The translations under genes were made by a program, and so were the position numbers. Below, in pieces: positions 32,687 through 44,170 of a DNA stretch of 64,000 nt. The stretch is from Enterobacter sp. RHBSTW-00994 (GTDB lineage Bacteria > Pseudomonadota > Gammaproteobacteria > Enterobacterales > Enterobacteriaceae), in contig NZ_CP056199.1 in NCBI RefSeq assembly GCF_013782625.1, forward strand, positions 700,588-764,587. The letters run 5' to 3'. Within the stretch, counting starts at the first letter, position 1; the number at the start of each line of letters is the position of its first letter. The notes under the pieces are model-generated. The model was not told where the DNA came from. It saw nothing but the letters and a program-made list of their open reading frames with translations, and did no database searches.

Positions 32687-33064
32687 TTAGTGAATGAGTG
32701 TTGGGACGGCGAGACGGAACACAGGAATGGCAATGCGGAAGGCATTACCATCGACGTCGACCATTTCATAATGGCCTTGCATGGTTCCCAGCGGTGTTTC
32801 TATCACTGCACCGCTGGTGTACTGATACTCTTCGCCAGGAGCGATGTGGGGTTGTTCACCCACGACACCTTCACCCTGGACTTCGATTTCACGGCCATTG
32901 CCATTAGTGATAAGCCAGTATCGCCCGAGCAACTGCACAGGCATCCGCCCCAGATTGCGTATGGTTACGGTGTAAGCAAATACAAAACGTTCTTCATCCG
33001 GTGTGGATTGCGATTCGATATAGATGCTTTGCACATGAACACAGACGCGGGGCGAATCATACAT
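32687..33064 (-). CDS. apaG: ApaG domain protein
   Basis: 125 residues, the E. coli length. The fibronectin-like ApaG fold shows [11 protein letters not shown]-like [46 protein letters not shown] and GTMQGHYEM. Function is poorly defined (divalent cation and nucleotide links have been proposed). It sits three bases after rsmA and four before apaH, so it is cotranscribed. Confidence 0.96.
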   Translation of the reverse strand: MYDSPRVCVHVQSIYIESQSTPDEERFVFAYTVTIRNLGRMPVQLLGRYWLITNGNGREIEVQGEGVVGEQPHIAPGEEYQYTSGAVIETPLGTMQGHYEMVDVDGNAFRIAIPVFRLAVPTLIH

Positions 33065-33067
33065 GAC

Positions 33068-33889
33068 TTAACTCTCCTTCGGCGGCGCGTTGTCGCTAAC
33101 GTAATTCGCCAACTGACAGTATTGCGCGACGGAAATGTTTTCTGCACGCATGGCCGGATCGATACCCAGTTCCGTTAATACCTCGACGGTAAACAAGTTA
33201 CCGAGGCTGTTGCGGATGGTTTTACGACGTTGGTTAAATGCCTCCGTCGTGATACGGCTCAGTACGCGCAAATCTTTAACCGGATGCGGCATCGTGGCGT
33301 GCGGCACCAGGCGAACAACGGCTGAATCTACTTTTGGTGCTGGTGTAAAGGCGGTTGGTGGTACTTCAAGCACAGGGATAATCTGGCAGTAGTACTGCGC
33401 CATAACACTCAGTCGACCATACGCTTTACTGTTTGGTCCGGCAACCAGTCGGTTGACGACCTCTTTTTGCAACATGAAATGCATGTCGGCAATGGCATCA
33501 GTATAGCTAAACAGATGGAACATAAGCGGCGTAGAGATGTTGTAAGGCAGGTTACCAAAGACGCGCAGTGGTTTACCCAGCTTTTCAGACAGCTCGCTAA
33601 AGTTCATTGTCATGGCATCTTGCTGATAAATCGTCAGCTTTGGCCCCAAAAATGGATGCGTTTGCAGGCGAGCGGCCAGATCGCGATCCAGTTCGATAAC
33701 CGTTAATTCGTCGAGGCGTTCACCGACAGGTTCGGTCAGTGCCGCAAGTCCTGGGCCGATTTCAACCATAGCCTGGCCTTTTTGCGGATTGATAGCCGAG
33801 ACGATACTTTCGATCACAAACTGATCGTTGAGGAAGTTTTGCCCGAAGCGTTTGCGGGCTAAGTGGCCCTGATGGACTCGATTAGTCAT
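33068..33889 (-). CDS. rsmA: 16S rRNA dimethyladenosine transferase
   Basis: 273 residues (also called KsgA). The AdoMet motif is [14 protein letters not shown] and the catalytic motif NLPYNIS. The C-terminal helical domain ends in [12 protein letters not shown]. It dimethylates A1518 and A1519 of 16S rRNA late in 30S assembly. It overlaps pdxA by four bases. Confidence 0.98.
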   Translation of the reverse strand: MTNRVHQGHLARKRFGQNFLNDQFVIESIVSAINPQKGQAMVEIGPGLAALTEPVGERLDELTVIELDRDLAARLQTHPFLGPKLTIYQQDAMTMNFSELSEKLGKPLRVFGNLPYNISTPLMFHLFSYTDAIADMHFMLQKEVVNRLVAGPNSKAYGRLSVMAQYYCQIIPVLEVPPTAFTPAPKVDSAVVRLVPHATMPHPVKDLRVLSRITTEAFNQRRKTIRNSLGNLFTVEVLTELGIDPAMRAENISVAQYCQLANYVSDNAPPKES

Positions 33890-34872
33890 TGCGTATTAGT
33901 GATCATTTTGATGGCGAGATTAAGCGCCGTAATAAAACTGCCGACATCTGCTTTTCCCTGACCCGCCAAATCCAGCGCAGTACCATGGTCAACAGACGTT
34001 CGAATAAAAGGTAGACCGAGAGTGATATTCACACCCCGGCCAAAGCCCTGGTATTTTAGCACGGGCAGGCCCTGATCGTGGTACATCGCGAGCACGGCGT
34101 CGGCATTATCCAGATACTTGGGCTGAAAAAGGGTATCGGCAGGCAGCGGCCCGCTGAGATCCATCCCTTTCGCGCGCATTTCATCCAGCACTGGAATGAT
34201 GGTATCGATCTCTTCCGTGCCCATGTGCCCGCCTTCTCCAGCATGTGGGTTCAGGCCACATACCAAAACATGCGGCTGTTCGATACCGAATTTGGTTTGC
34301 AGATCGTGATGCAAAATCGTGATGATCTCACGCAGAAGTGCGGGAGTAATGGCATCCGGAATCGCTTTGATCGGCAGATGGGTAGTGACCAGCGCGACGC
34401 GCATTTCTTCGGTCGCCAGCATCATCACCACTTTTGGACTCTGCGAACGCTCTTCGAAGAATTCAGTGTGGCCGGTAAAGGGAATACCCGCCTCGTTAAT
34501 CACACCTTTATGCACTGGTCCGGTAATCAATGCGGCAAACTCGCCCTTCAGACAACCATCACACGCGCGCGCGAGCGTCTCGACGACGTAATGACCGTTT
34601 TCTGTGCTGAGTTGGCCGGGTATAACGGGTGACCGCAACGGTACGGAAAGAAGGGTTAACGAGCCAGCCTGCTGTGGCACAGGCGGTTGGCCTTCAACGT
34701 AGGGCAGAAGCGTTAAAGGCAGACCGAGCAATGTTGCCCGGTCTTGTAACAGTGTTGCGTCTGCGCAGACGACCAGTTCGACAGGCCAGCTACGCTGGGC
34801 GAGCTGGACGACGAGGTCCGGACCAATCCCGGCGGGTTCGCCGGGAGTGATGACAACACGATGTTGTTTCAT
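33886..34872 (-). CDS. pdxA: 4-hydroxythreonine-4-phosphate dehydrogenase
   Basis: 328 residues. [20 protein letters not shown] starts it. The substrate/metal histidines fall in [27 protein letters not shown] and AMYHDQG. It oxidises 4-phosphohydroxythreonine in the DXP-dependent pyridoxal phosphate pathway. The start overlaps the surA stop by one base. Confidence 0.97.
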   Translation of the reverse strand: MKQHRVVITPGEPAGIGPDLVVQLAQRSWPVELVVCADATLLQDRATLLGLPLTLLPYVEGQPPVPQQAGSLTLLSVPLRSPVIPGQLSTENGHYVVETLARACDGCLKGEFAALITGPVHKGVINEAGIPFTGHTEFFEERSQSPKVVMMLATEEMRVALVTTHLPIKAIPDAITPALLREIITILHHDLQTKFGIEQPHVLVCGLNPHAGEGGHMGTEEIDTIIPVLDEMRAKGMDLSGPLPADTLFQPKYLDNADAVLAMYHDQGLPVLKYQGFGRGVNITLGLPFIRTSVDHGTALDLAGQGKADVGSFITALNLAIKMITNTQ

Positions 34873-36158
34873 CAGTTGCTCAATATTTTCACGTAAGCGC
34901 TGGCGCGTTGTTCCTGCATCCAGGTGGCTGCTTCTTCAGAGAACTTACGGTTAAACAGCATACGGTAAGCTCTGTCTTTTTGCGCCGCGTCGGTTTTATC
35001 CACGTTGCGGGTATCCAGCAGTTCAATCAAGTGCCAGCCAAACGTGGAATGCACAGGAGCGCTCATCTGACCCTTATTCAGTTTCATCAGCGCATCACGG
35101 AAAGCAGGATCGTAAATATCTGACGCTGCCCAACCAAGGTCACCGCCCTGGTTAGCTGAGCCGGGATCCTGAGAGAACTCTTTTGCTGCATTCGCAAAGG
35201 AGGTTTTACCGCTCTTGATGTCAGCTGCAATCTGCTCCAGCTTCACACGAGCCTGGTCGTCAGTCATGATCGGAGATGGCTTCAGAAGGATATGACGTGC
35301 GTGAACTTCCGTTACGGAGATGCTCTGGCTCTGACCACGCAGGTCATTCACTTTCAGAATGTGGAAACCCACGCCTGAACGAATAGGACCCACGATATCG
35401 CCTTTCTTCGCCGTGCTCAGTGCCTGGGCAAAGATTGAAGGGAGTTCCTGAATACGACCCCAGCCCATCTGGCCGCCTTTCAGCGCCTGCTGGTCGGCAG
35501 AGTAGGTGATCGCCAGTTTACCGAAGTCGCCGCCATTACGAGCCTGCTCAACGATTGAACGCGCCTGGCTTTCTGCTTCAGCGGCTTGATCGGATGTTGG
35601 GTTTTCTGGCAGTGGGATCAGAATGTGGCTCAGGTTCAGCTCGGTGCTGGCATCATTTTGATTGCCAACCTGTTTCGCCAGGGCATCAACTTCCTGTGGC
35701 AGGATGGTGACACGGCGACGAACTTCATTGTTACGCACTTCTGAAATCAGCATTTCCTTGCGGATCTGGCTACGATACGTTGGGTAGCTGATGCCATCAT
35801 AGGCCAGGCGGCTACGCATCTGGTCCATGCTCATGTTGTTCTGTTTGGCAATGTTAGCAATCGCCTGATCGAGTTGCTCGTCAGTGACCTTTACGCCCAT
35901 TTTCTGCCCCATCTGGAGGACAATCTGATCCATGATCAGACGTTCCAGGATTTGGTGGCGCAGCGTTGCGTCATCTGGAAGTTGTTGACCTGCCTGGCCC
36001 GAGTTGAGCTTCACAGATTTCATCAAGCCATCAACGTCACTTTCAAGCACTACGCCGTTGTTAACCACAGCGGCGACTTTATCGACAACCTGGGGGGCCG
36101 CGAAGCTGGTGTTCGCAACGATGGCGATACCGAGCAGCAGCGTTTTCCAGTTCTTCAT
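34872..36158 (-). CDS. surA: Periplasmic chaperone/peptidyl-prolyl isomerase SurA
   Basis: 428 residues as in E. coli. A signal peptide of about 20 residues ends in SFA-APQVV. The N-terminal chaperone domain is followed by two parvulin domains, seen from [17 protein letters not shown] and [15 protein letters not shown] onwards. It escorts outer-membrane proteins, including the LptD encoded just upstream, to the Bam complex. It lies 53 bases after lptD. Confidence 0.98.
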   Translation of the reverse strand: MKNWKTLLLGIAIVANTSFAAPQVVDKVAAVVNNGVVLESDVDGLMKSVKLNSGQAGQQLPDDATLRHQILERLIMDQIVLQMGQKMGVKVTDEQLDQAIANIAKQNNMSMDQMRSRLAYDGISYPTYRSQIRKEMLISEVRNNEVRRRVTILPQEVDALAKQVGNQNDASTELNLSHILIPLPENPTSDQAAEAESQARSIVEQARNGGDFGKLAITYSADQQALKGGQMGWGRIQELPSIFAQALSTAKKGDIVGPIRSGVGFHILKVNDLRGQSQSISVTEVHARHILLKPSPIMTDDQARVKLEQIAADIKSGKTSFANAAKEFSQDPGSANQGGDLGWAASDIYDPAFRDALMKLNKGQMSAPVHSTFGWHLIELLDTRNVDKTDAAQKDRAYRMLFNRKFSEEAATWMQEQRASAYVKILSN

Positions 36159-36211
36159 ACTTTTTCCATTTCAATTAACCGCAAAGCGGATTACGTTGCA
36201 AATCAACTACA

Positions 36212-38563
36212 TCACAAAGAAGTACGGTACGGCAGAATGTTCGAGCGTAGCATTTGCTGCGTGCCCAGACCATAGTTGGAGCTCAGGCCACGTAATTCGA
36301 TATTAAAGCCGATGACGTTATCGTATTTGCTCTGATTGTTGTTGGTATTCCAGCCGTTAAGTTTGCGTTCGTAACCTACACGCAGCGCATAGCAGCAGGA
36401 GTTATATTGCAGACCTAACATCTGGTCGGCTGACTTATTGGTGTTGGTGTCAAAGTAGTACGCGCCCACAATCGACCAGCGATCGGCGACAGGCCAGCTT
36501 GCCGCACCACCCACCTGCGAGATACCTTCTTTGTATTGCTCTGCAGTGTATTGGGGTAATGTTGCCTGAATGTATTCCGGGCTGGCATAACGATAAGTCA
36601 ACTGTACCATCCGGTCTTCATCACGACGATACTCAATTGCCGCACTGCTTGTCGCAACATTATTCAGACGCGTATCGTATTGCAGACCACCGCGTAAACC
36701 CCAACGGTCAGTCATGCGCCAGTAGGTATCACCCGCCCATACCAGTGAGCCTGTTTTGTTGTCTTTCTCCCAGTTGATGTTGTCATCACCGGTGCGAGAC
36801 TCGGTGAAATAGTAGATTTGACCAACAGAAACGTTAAAACGTTCAACGGCTGCATCATCATAAACACGAGATGTAACACCCGAGGTCAACTGGTTGGCTG
36901 ATGCGATACGGTCAAGACCGCCATATGCACGGTCGCGGAACAGACCGCTATAGTCAGACTGCAGTAAAGAAGAGTCGTAGTTGTTGATGTTACTTTGATC
37001 ACGATACGGCACGTACAGGTACTGCATACGAGGTTCGAGCGTCTGAGTATATCCGTCCGCTACGGTCATATCGCGTTCGAAAATCAGCTTACCGTCCATC
37101 TTGAATTGCGGCAGCGTACGGTTGACCGACTCTTCAAGATTAGCGTTATTGCTGGTGTTGTAATCATCAATATTTTTCTGCTGATAGTGAGTCGCCATCA
37201 GCTTAGCTTCGGTGTTCAGGCTTGCCCAGTCGTTCGCCCACGGAAGATCAATGGTCGGTTCAAGGTGGACGCGTGTCGCTTCCGGCATACTTGAACTCGT
37301 ATTGATGAAGTGCACCGCCTGAGCGTAAACGTGGGTATCGAACGGACCGACATCATTCTGATACCAGTTAACGTCTAACTGTGGTTCAGCACCGTATGTA
37401 CTGCTCGTCTGGTTACTAAAGACCTGGAACTCTTTGGTAGAGACCGTCGCGTTAAAGTTCTCCAGAGCATAACCGACGCTGAATTTCTGCGTGGCATAGC
37501 CATCGGTACTCGAACCGTATTTCGAATCGAAGTCGTTAAAGTAGCTTGAGTCGCTGACTTTGGTGTAGTCGACATTGAAACGCCACACCTGGTCCATCAC
37601 CCCGTCATGACGCCAGTAGAACATCCAACGGTGGCGGTTGTCGCCAGACGGATTATTCACGTCGTCCTGGTAGACTTTATCTGAAGGCAGATAGTCAAAC
37701 TCCATCAGACCAATACCCGCCTGGGTCAGATAGCGGTATTCATTTTGCCACTGTATGTTGCCGCGCTTGTGGATATAGTGCGGCGTAATGGTGGCATCCA
37801 TGTTCGGCGCAATGTTCCAGTAATACGGCAGATAGAACTCAAAATAGTTCGAGGTGCTGTATTTGGCATTGGGGATCAGGAAGCCTGAACGGCGCTTGTC
37901 ACCTACCGGCAACTGCAGGTATGGGCTATAGAAAACGGGGACGGGGCCGAGTTTGAAACGCGCGTTCCAAATCTCCGCAACCTGCTCTTCGCGATCGTGG
38001 ATGACTTCGCTACCCACTACACTCCAGGTATTCGAGCCTGGCAGACAGGAGGTGAAAGAGCCATTTTCCAGGATCGTATAGCGGTTTTCTCCGCGCTGTT
38101 TCATCAAGTCTGCCTGACCACGGCCCTGACGTCCTACCATCTGGTAGTCACCTTCCCAGACGTTAGTATCTTTGGTATTCAGGTTGGACCAGGCTTTCGG
38201 ACCTTTCAGGATGACCTGATTGTCGTCGTAGTGCACATTACCCAGCGCATCCACCGTTCGAACCGGTTCGGCCGCACCTTCCGGCTGCTTCTGGTGTAAC
38301 TGCACTTCATCTGCCAGCAAACGGCTGTTGCCCTGATTAATATCCACATTGCCCGTGAACGTGGCGTTGTCAGGATACGTGCCTTTTGAGCTGTCAGCAT
38401 TAATTGTTACCGGCAAGTTATTCGTATCACCCGTCACCAATGGGCGATTATAACTTGGGACGCCAAGCATACACTGCGAGGCGAGATCGGCTGCCAGTCC
38501 CTGATGGCTATACAGGGCTGTGCCAATCATGGTGGCCAGGAGGGTGGGGATACGTTTTTTCAT
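36212..38563 (-). CDS. lptD: LPS-assembly outer membrane protein LptD
   Basis: 783 residues (E. coli 784). A signal peptide ends at GLA-A, then the LptA-like jellyroll domain and a 26-strand barrel. The four cysteines needed for the interlocking disulfides are present: Cys31 in [13 protein letters not shown], one in FTSCLPGSN and the adjacent pair in [11 protein letters not shown]. With LptE it inserts LPS in the outer leaflet. It heads the operon and faces djlA divergently across 239 bp that hold promoters only. Confidence 0.98.
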   Translation of the reverse strand: MKKRIPTLLATMIGTALYSHQGLAADLASQCMLGVPSYNRPLVTGDTNNLPVTINADSSKGTYPDNATFTGNVDINQGNSRLLADEVQLHQKQPEGAAEPVRTVDALGNVHYDDNQVILKGPKAWSNLNTKDTNVWEGDYQMVGRQGRGQADLMKQRGENRYTILENGSFTSCLPGSNTWSVVGSEVIHDREEQVAEIWNARFKLGPVPVFYSPYLQLPVGDKRRSGFLIPNAKYSTSNYFEFYLPYYWNIAPNMDATITPHYIHKRGNIQWQNEYRYLTQAGIGLMEFDYLPSDKVYQDDVNNPSGDNRHRWMFYWRHDGVMDQVWRFNVDYTKVSDSSYFNDFDSKYGSSTDGYATQKFSVGYALENFNATVSTKEFQVFSNQTSSTYGAEPQLDVNWYQNDVGPFDTHVYAQAVHFINTSSSMPEATRVHLEPTIDLPWANDWASLNTEAKLMATHYQQKNIDDYNTSNNANLEESVNRTLPQFKMDGKLIFERDMTVADGYTQTLEPRMQYLYVPYRDQSNINNYDSSLLQSDYSGLFRDRAYGGLDRIASANQLTSGVTSRVYDDAAVERFNVSVGQIYYFTESRTGDDNINWEKDNKTGSLVWAGDTYWRMTDRWGLRGGLQYDTRLNNVATSSAAIEYRRDEDRMVQLTYRYASPEYIQATLPQYTAEQYKEGISQVGGAASWPVADRWSIVGAYYFDTNTNKSADQMLGLQYNSCCYALRVGYERKLNGWNTNNNQSKYDNVIGFNIELRGLSSNYGLGTQQMLRSNILPYRTSL

Positions 38564-38802
38564 ACGTTGTATTTAGTGTTCCGTCATCAGTGGCTACGGC
38601 TTACAAACGCTCAGAGACTATCTTACTCATTAGCGCAGTGCCAGCGTTAATCCTGCCCGTTTGCGCACCAGAGTGTTAGGCTCGCTATCGAATGACGGGT
38701 ATGATAATGCAAATTATAGGCGATGTCCCTCAATTGACCGTGGCTCGACCACTGTAATGATGGCGTGATGTCGAACCGGGAACCTGACTATTTGGGGAGT
38801 AT

Positions 38803-39621
38803 ATGCAGTATTGGGGTAAAATAATCGGTGTTGCGTTCGCATTAATGATGGGCGCTGGGTTCTGGGGAATCGTGCTGGGCCTCATTATTGGCCATATGTT
38901 TGACAAGGCGCGCAGCCGTAAAATGGCCTGGTTTGCCAACCAGCGCGAGCGTCAGTCGCTCTTTTTTGCCACCACGTTTGAAGTGATGGGGCATCTCACT
39001 AAATCGAAAGGGCGTGTGACAGAAGCTGATATCCAGATTGCCAGCGTCTTCATGGATCGTATGAATCTGCACGGGGAGTCTCGTGTAGCGGCGCAAAATG
39101 CGTTTCGCATTGGTAAAGCGGACAATTATCCACTGCGTGAAAAAATGCGTCAGTTCCGCAGCATCTGCTTTGGCCGTTTTGATTTAATTCGGATGTTTCT
39201 GGAGATCCAAATCCAGGCGGCATTCGCTGATGGCTCCCTGCACCCTAATGAGCGTGATGTTTTATATGTGATCGCCGAAGAGCTGGGTATCTCCCGCATG
39301 CAGTTCGATCAGTTCCTGCGCATGATGCAGGGGGGCGCGCAGTTTGGTGGCGGGTATCAGCAACAGCAGTCTTCTGGTGGTGGCTGGCAGCAGGCGCAGC
39401 GTGGCCCAACGCTGGAAGATGCCTGCAATGTGCTGGGCGTGAAGCCAACAGACGAGGCAACGACGATCAAACGAGCCTACCGTAAGCTGATGAGCGAGCA
39501 CCATCCGGACAAACTGGTGGCGAAAGGCTTGCCGCCAGAGATGATGGAAATGGCGAAGCAGAAAGCTCAGGAAATTCAGAAAGCCTACGAGTTGATAAAA
39601 GAGCAGAAAGGTTTTAGATAA
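38803..39621 (+). CDS. djlA: Membrane-anchored DnaJ-like co-chaperone DjlA
   Basis: 272 residues. One N-terminal transmembrane segment (about 6-30, glycine-rich), a TerB-like central domain, a Gln/Gly linker ([20 protein letters not shown]) and a C-terminal J domain with HPD in [12 protein letters not shown]. It stimulates DnaK and in E. coli affects capsule (Rcs) signalling. A terminator follows directly. Confidence 0.97.
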   Translation: MQYWGKIIGVAFALMMGAGFWGIVLGLIIGHMFDKARSRKMAWFANQRERQSLFFATTFEVMGHLTKSKGRVTEADIQIASVFMDRMNLHGESRVAAQNAFRIGKADNYPLREKMRQFRSICFGRFDLIRMFLEIQIQAAFADGSLHPNERDVLYVIAEELGISRMQFDQFLRMMQGGAQFGGGYQQQQSSGGGWQQAQRGPTLEDACNVLGVKPTDEATTIKRAYRKLMSEHHPDKLVAKGLPPEMMEMAKQKAQEIQKAYELIKEQKGFR

Positions 39622-39623
39622 GC

Positions 39624-39651
39624 AGGGCCGCGTAAGCGGCCCTTTGTTTTT
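39624..39651 (+). terminator. Terminator after djlA
   Basis: AGGGCCGC, loop GTAA, GCGGCCCT, then TTGTTTTTG, starting three bases after the djlA stop. On the opposite strand no U run follows, so it is a poor terminator for the autotransporter gene. Confidence 0.85.
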
Positions 39652-39656
39652 GTGAT

Positions 39657-42600
39657 TTAGCGGAACGACACGTTCACACCCGTATTGAATTGCCAGCCGT
39701 CAATACCTGCCTCGCCCAGGCGGGTTTGGTAGCCACCGTTAGCAAAGAGCGTAATGTTTTCAGCAGCTTTTCCATTTATCCCCAGATTGAAACTGGCATA
39801 GCTACCTGGGGTGGCGGCGCTAAAGTCGGCGCTTTGATCCGCATTGTTCCCGGAGATCGTCACGCCAGGATTATTATTTTCATCCCAGTTCACCTGTGAA
39901 CCGGCTGTGAACTCCAGCGCATCAGTAAGATGATAGCGATAACCAAGACCGACGTGATAGAGCGGACGGACGATACTGTCGTAAGACGTGTGCGTATTAT
40001 CAACGTCGTCGATATCATCAATATCAAGGTACTGTACTCCCACCCCTATCGCTGGAGTGACAACATGTTTGCCAAAGGTGAGATCTTTCCCCACGTTCAG
40101 ATCGGCGGTCAGACCTTTCGCTTTCACTTTAGCAATACTTTCACCGCGCAGCGTGGTGCTGATATCACCACTGTATTTAGATACGTCCAGCAGTAGTTCA
40201 CCGAACCAGCCGGAAGCATGACGCCATTCGGTCAGTGTGCTCAATGTATGTGCCGTGTAATCCCCTTGGCTTTCTCCATCCTGCGCATGTGGTGTGACGC
40301 TAATCTCAGCCGTTGACCATGCGACGTTAAGGGACAGGTGCTGTGACTCATCAGGACTTTGCCAGTGTGCTGCACGCCCACCAAACAGGAAGCCGTTTGC
40401 CTTTTGATCGAAATCGTAACCAAACTGGCTGAAGCTCAGGTTGCTGTTATAGCGATCATCCTGATGGAAGTATTCCATAAAGATGCCCAGATTTTCTTTC
40501 TCCGACCGCATAGCTTGCTGGTGAAGTGTGCTTCGCAGGGAATTGTTGTAGTTCAGTAGCGCCGTCGGCAGTGACAGATAGGACGGTACTTGTGGGATAA
40601 CGGCACGACGAACGTTGTCTGCGGGCTGTTCTGGATCTGAAGGGAGATCCTCCGGCGGTGTTACATCAGGCAGTTCATCGTCAGCTGGTGTGTCTGGCTC
40701 GTCAACGACCTCTTCGGCTGGGATGGTGTTTTCCCCTTCAAAAAGAAGATCGTTTTGCAGACGGTAGTCCCAATATCGCTTGCCGGAGGTGAGATTATCA
40801 CCTGCATCGCTTTTCCCTGGTGCGAAGGCATAAAGTGAATAGCGCCATGCCCCCATCGCAACATAACCACCGCTGAGCTTAACGCTTTCCTTACTGACAC
40901 TGCCGTTTACCTGCACCAGCGAGACACCTTCTTGCGCATCGGCTTTACCATTGTTGTTGGTATCGGTATTCAGGGTTTCTCCCGAAAGTGAGAGATTGAG
41001 CCACAGCGGTTCATTTCCGCTGATATCGCCATTGATCACCAGACGGTCGGAAAGGCTGCTGGCTGTACCGAGCTGTGTGCGCAGAACCGCCTGACTATTG
41101 CTGCCAGTGGTCAGCGTACCGTTAATGTTCAGGGTTTCTGGTTCGAACACGCTAGCTTTCAGTAAGATTTCGGGTGTTTCGCGCTGCCAGCCGGGATAAA
41201 TCACCGCGTTGTTGCCAAGCGTGATATCGGCCGTGGTTCCAGAGCCACTTAACAGTGTCCCACTGCCCATCGTGAGTGAAGAGGAGAGACGACCATTTAG
41301 TGCCAGTTGCCCTGCATTGATTGTTGTACCTCCCGTCCAATCGCCATTACCCGTGAACCACAGGATTCCGTTTCCCTCTTTCACCAGTTTGCCGTCTCCG
41401 CCGATGTCAGCGGTAATTTCAACGTCATTAAAGCCATCGGTGCTTTGATCCAGTGAACTGTCTTGAATAACGCGCAATGTGGCATTTTCGGCAAGTAAGG
41501 CTGAACCGCTGAATTTACTCCGGCTTTGCAGTATCAGTTCTGCGTTGTCGCTTATATTCACATTGCTGCTCAAGTCGCCATGCTCACCCACCATCAGGGA
41601 CGTATTACTGCTAACGGTTGTGGTCGTGACAGCAAAGGTGCTATCAATCCAGTCGTTGCTAAACACGATATTATTAGCATGCGGGGTTGGACGCCCGCGC
41701 AGGATCAGATTGCCGTTAGTGAGGGACAACGTATTGACTGCGACATTACCCGCCAGCGTTCGCGTTTTGCTTTCCTCAGTGGATACGACAATATCAAGAT
41801 TCCTCTGGCTCTCAGCAGCACCGATTTCACCAATAAACAACCGGTCTTTGTCAGAAGAGAGCGTGAGCGTAGAGCGTTGCTGGTTATTATTGTTGAGAAG
41901 GGTAGCACCGTTATCGTTGTGTTTGATTTCGTCAAAGGTCATATCGTAACCGTTGAGATCAATATTACCGCCACGGAAGCCAAACTGGACGTTATCAGCC
42001 GTGATTTGACCTTCGCCCGCCAGTTGTACGGTAGGGCGGCCACTTACCAGCGTGATAGTTGAAAAGGCCTGACGTTGACCCTTCTCATCGACACGTTGTG
42101 CTAATACAACAGTACCATCACCGACATTTAGCGCACCGCCGTTGATACCTTCTGCGTTAACATAAAGTGTACCCGCGCCGATTTTATGAAGTGTATCGCC
42201 AGCCAGACCATTAACCTGCCAGTTGACGGTTTTATCCGCATCGACTTCTACACCACCACCGACCCAGGTATAGTTTTGTCCTTCAGCAGGTTTGACGATG
42301 TAGTCATTTGAAAACTGGAGCTTAGCCGCACCATGATTGACGGATTGCTCAAGAACGATTGTCCCCCCGTCACCATTAAAACGGAGATCTTTGGTGGCAT
42401 CTAGCTCAGCATTTGTTGACTGGGAAGGTAATTCTTTGTTCGCAACTCCATGCCATTGCCAGTTTGCGGCACCTTGAGAAATATTATCACTGCGCCATAT
42501 TATGCTGCCGTTCTCAGCGCTGTCCGTTACATCGGGATCGGTGTTTTTAGCTAATACACTCTGATAAAAATCGTTACGGAAATAAAGATTGTAACTATTG

Positions 42601-43382
42601 ACGGAATAAGGGGTACTCCCACTTATCCATGGAGATACTCCAATCAGTTTCCATATTTTATCCTGATTGTCGTAAACGAAAACAGGGCTTCCACTGTCTC
42701 CTGATTGCACCGCTGAACTAAAAGGGAGTGCTTGTGGATTAGGCGGACCGTAGTTTACCCAACGTAACCGGTAAGCATTTTCGAATACCGGGTTTGTAAA
42801 CATACCACCAGTAACCCAGTTATAGGCACCCGTTAATGTTGTGACATTATTTGTCCCTGGAACAACCTGCTTCTGTGTGCCAGAACCGACTCGCGTATAC
42901 CATGTATAACGTGATTTCTCTTTTAAAGCACTGCTGTCTTTAAGAATTGGCGTCGGAGCGCTTTCTGTCACCACTTTATTAAGTCGTGGTACGTGAAAGT
43001 CTATATTATATTCAGGAACGACAGGGTGATTATTACGGTTAATCAGGACATATTTCGTCTTGAATTTTGCATTGTTCCCGAAATCAACAGAAGTATAACC
43101 CCCATTATGCTTTACGCTGGTGATATAAGATGGGCCGACCAGCGTCGCGATACCCAGACTATCTGATACGCTAAAATCAGGCACTGGAAAATCGAGTGTC
43201 CCTGCAACAGTTCCATCCGTTTTATACACCACGATCCCTGTCGTGCCAGGGCTGTACTTCCCTTTGTTTTCAGCAAAATCTCTGTAATCCTGCACGGAAA
43301 CGTCTTCACGCATCACACTTGCGTTAGCATCACAAAGCGCAAAAGAGATAAAACTGGCAAGCAGTTTTTTTTCCCATTTCAT
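39657..43382 (-). CDS. Serine-protease autotransporter with SPATE-like passenger
   Basis: 1241 residues, type V secretion. A short signal peptide (about 22 residues, ending in DANA) lacks the long ESPR extension of classical SPATEs. The S6 protease domain follows: His92 in SVKHNGGYTSVDFGN, Asp128 in NIDFHVPRLNK, Ser230 in QSGDSGSPVFVYD, a full catalytic triad. The passenger continues as a beta helix; VNWQVNGLAGDTLHKIGAGT and FSTITLVSGRPTVQL closely resemble the Pet/Pic/EspP group. At about 880-925 lies an acidic Pro-rich linker (EEVVDEPDTPADDELPD), and from about 960 an autotransporter barrel ending in GVNVSFR. The SPATE linker/cleavage motif EVNNLNKRMGDLRD is absent, so the translocator is of another type and self-release is uncertain. 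Likely a secreted or surface protease; substrate unknown. It is inserted between djlA and rluA, with an AT-rich upstream region. Confidence 0.93.
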   Translation of the reverse strand: MKWEKKLLASFISFALCDANASVMREDVSVQDYRDFAENKGKYSPGTTGIVVYKTDGTVAGTLDFPVPDFSVSDSLGIATLVGPSYITSVKHNGGYTSVDFGNNAKFKTKYVLINRNNHPVVPEYNIDFHVPRLNKVVTESAPTPILKDSSALKEKSRYTWYTRVGSGTQKQVVPGTNNVTTLTGAYNWVTGGMFTNPVFENAYRLRWVNYGPPNPQALPFSSAVQSGDSGSPVFVYDNQDKIWKLIGVSPWISGSTPYSVNSYNLYFRNDFYQSVLAKNTDPDVTDSAENGSIIWRSDNISQGAANWQWHGVANKELPSQSTNAELDATKDLRFNGDGGTIVLEQSVNHGAAKLQFSNDYIVKPAEGQNYTWVGGGVEVDADKTVNWQVNGLAGDTLHKIGAGTLYVNAEGINGGALNVGDGTVVLAQRVDEKGQRQAFSTITLVSGRPTVQLAGEGQITADNVQFGFRGGNIDLNGYDMTFDEIKHNDNGATLLNNNNQQRSTLTLSSDKDRLFIGEIGAAESQRNLDIVVSTEESKTRTLAGNVAVNTLSLTNGNLILRGRPTPHANNIVFSNDWIDSTFAVTTTTVSSNTSLMVGEHGDLSSNVNISDNAELILQSRSKFSGSALLAENATLRVIQDSSLDQSTDGFNDVEITADIGGDGKLVKEGNGILWFTGNGDWTGGTTINAGQLALNGRLSSSLTMGSGTLLSGSGTTADITLGNNAVIYPGWQRETPEILLKASVFEPETLNINGTLTTGSNSQAVLRTQLGTASSLSDRLVINGDISGNEPLWLNLSLSGETLNTDTNNNGKADAQEGVSLVQVNGSVSKESVKLSGGYVAMGAWRYSLYAFAPGKSDAGDNLTSGKRYWDYRLQNDLLFEGENTIPAEEVVDEPDTPADDELPDVTPPEDLPSDPEQPADNVRRAVIPQVPSYLSLPTALLNYNNSLRSTLHQQAMRSEKENLGIFMEYFHQDDRYNSNLSFSQFGYDFDQKANGFLFGGRAAHWQSPDESQHLSLNVAWSTAEISVTPHAQDGESQGDYTAHTLSTLTEWRHASGWFGELLLDVSKYSGDISTTLRGESIAKVKAKGLTADLNVGKDLTFGKHVVTPAIGVGVQYLDIDDIDDVDNTHTSYDSIVRPLYHVGLGYRYHLTDALEFTAGSQVNWDENNNPGVTISGNNADQSADFSAATPGSYASFNLGINGKAAENITLFANGGYQTRLGEAGIDGWQFNTGVNVSFR

Positions 43383-43389
43383 TAATCAG

Positions 43390-43409
43390 CCCCTTACAAA
43401 AATAAGGGG
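43390..43409 (-). promoter_or_regulatory. Hairpin occluding the autotransporter ribosome-binding site
   Basis: On the mRNA strand CCCCTTA, a 6-nt loop and TAAGGGG form a perfect 7-bp stem. The 3' arm AAGGGG is the Shine-Dalgarno sequence, seven bases before the ATG at 43382, so the fold would hide it. Upstream the DNA to 43498 is AT-rich and carries the promoter and the rluA end. Confidence 0.6.
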
Positions 43410-43498
43410 GGGATTATATTTTTATCCGATTTCTGGCGGTTTGGTTTTTATTAATTTGTGAATTTTGTTTATCTTAATATATACAACTCAGTTATATT

Positions 43499-44158
43499 TT
43501 AGAAATCCACCGGAGCTTTAAACGTCATCGCATTACCGAAAATCGGATGGGTAATGGTCAGTATTTGCGCATGCAGTTGTAACCGCGGCGCTAATGCCAG
43601 CGCTTCTGGTGGCGCGTAGAATCGGTCTCCCAGAATCGGATGGCCGATGGCAAGCATATGGACACGAAGCTGATGCGAGCGCCCGGTAATCGGTTTAAGC
43701 AGTATGCGCGCAGTATTGTCGGGCGCGTACTCCAGCACTTCATACTCGGTTTGCGCTGCTTTGCCGGTTTCGTAGCAGACCTTTTGCTTTGGCCTGTTCG
43801 GCCAGTCGCAAATCAGCGGTAAATCTACCAGACCTTCTGCTTTTTCCGGGTGACCCCAGACGCGCGCCACATACTGTTTTTTCGGCTCACGTTCGCGAAA
43901 CTGCCGCTTGAGTTCACGCTCAGCCTCTTTATTCAGAGCCACCACAATCACGCCGCTGGTTGCCATATCAAGGCGATGGACAGACTCAGCCTGCGGATGA
44001 TCGCGCTGAATGCGCGTCATCACGCTGTCTTTGTGCTCTTCAAGACGCCCAGGGACGGATAACAGGCCACTCGGCTTGTTGACCACCATAATGTGTTCAT
44101 CCTGATACAGGATGACCAGCCAGGGCTCCATCGGGGGATTGTAGGGCTCCATTACCAT
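43499..44158 (-). CDS. rluA: Dual-specificity pseudouridine synthase RluA
   Basis: 219 residues as in E. coli. The catalytic Asp64 lies in SVHRLDMATSGV, with KPSGLLSVPGR before and LKPITGRSHQLRVHM after. It makes pseudouridine 746 in 23S rRNA and 32 in several tRNAs. rapA ends 12 bases upstream on the same strand, so the two are probably cotranscribed. Confidence 0.98.
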   Translation of the reverse strand: MVMEPYNPPMEPWLVILYQDEHIMVVNKPSGLLSVPGRLEEHKDSVMTRIQRDHPQAESVHRLDMATSGVIVVALNKEAERELKRQFREREPKKQYVARVWGHPEKAEGLVDLPLICDWPNRPKQKVCYETGKAAQTEYEVLEYAPDNTARILLKPITGRSHQLRVHMLAIGHPILGDRFYAPPEALALAPRLQLHAQILTITHPIFGNAMTFKAPVDF

Positions 44159-44170
44159 CTTGTGCTCCGC

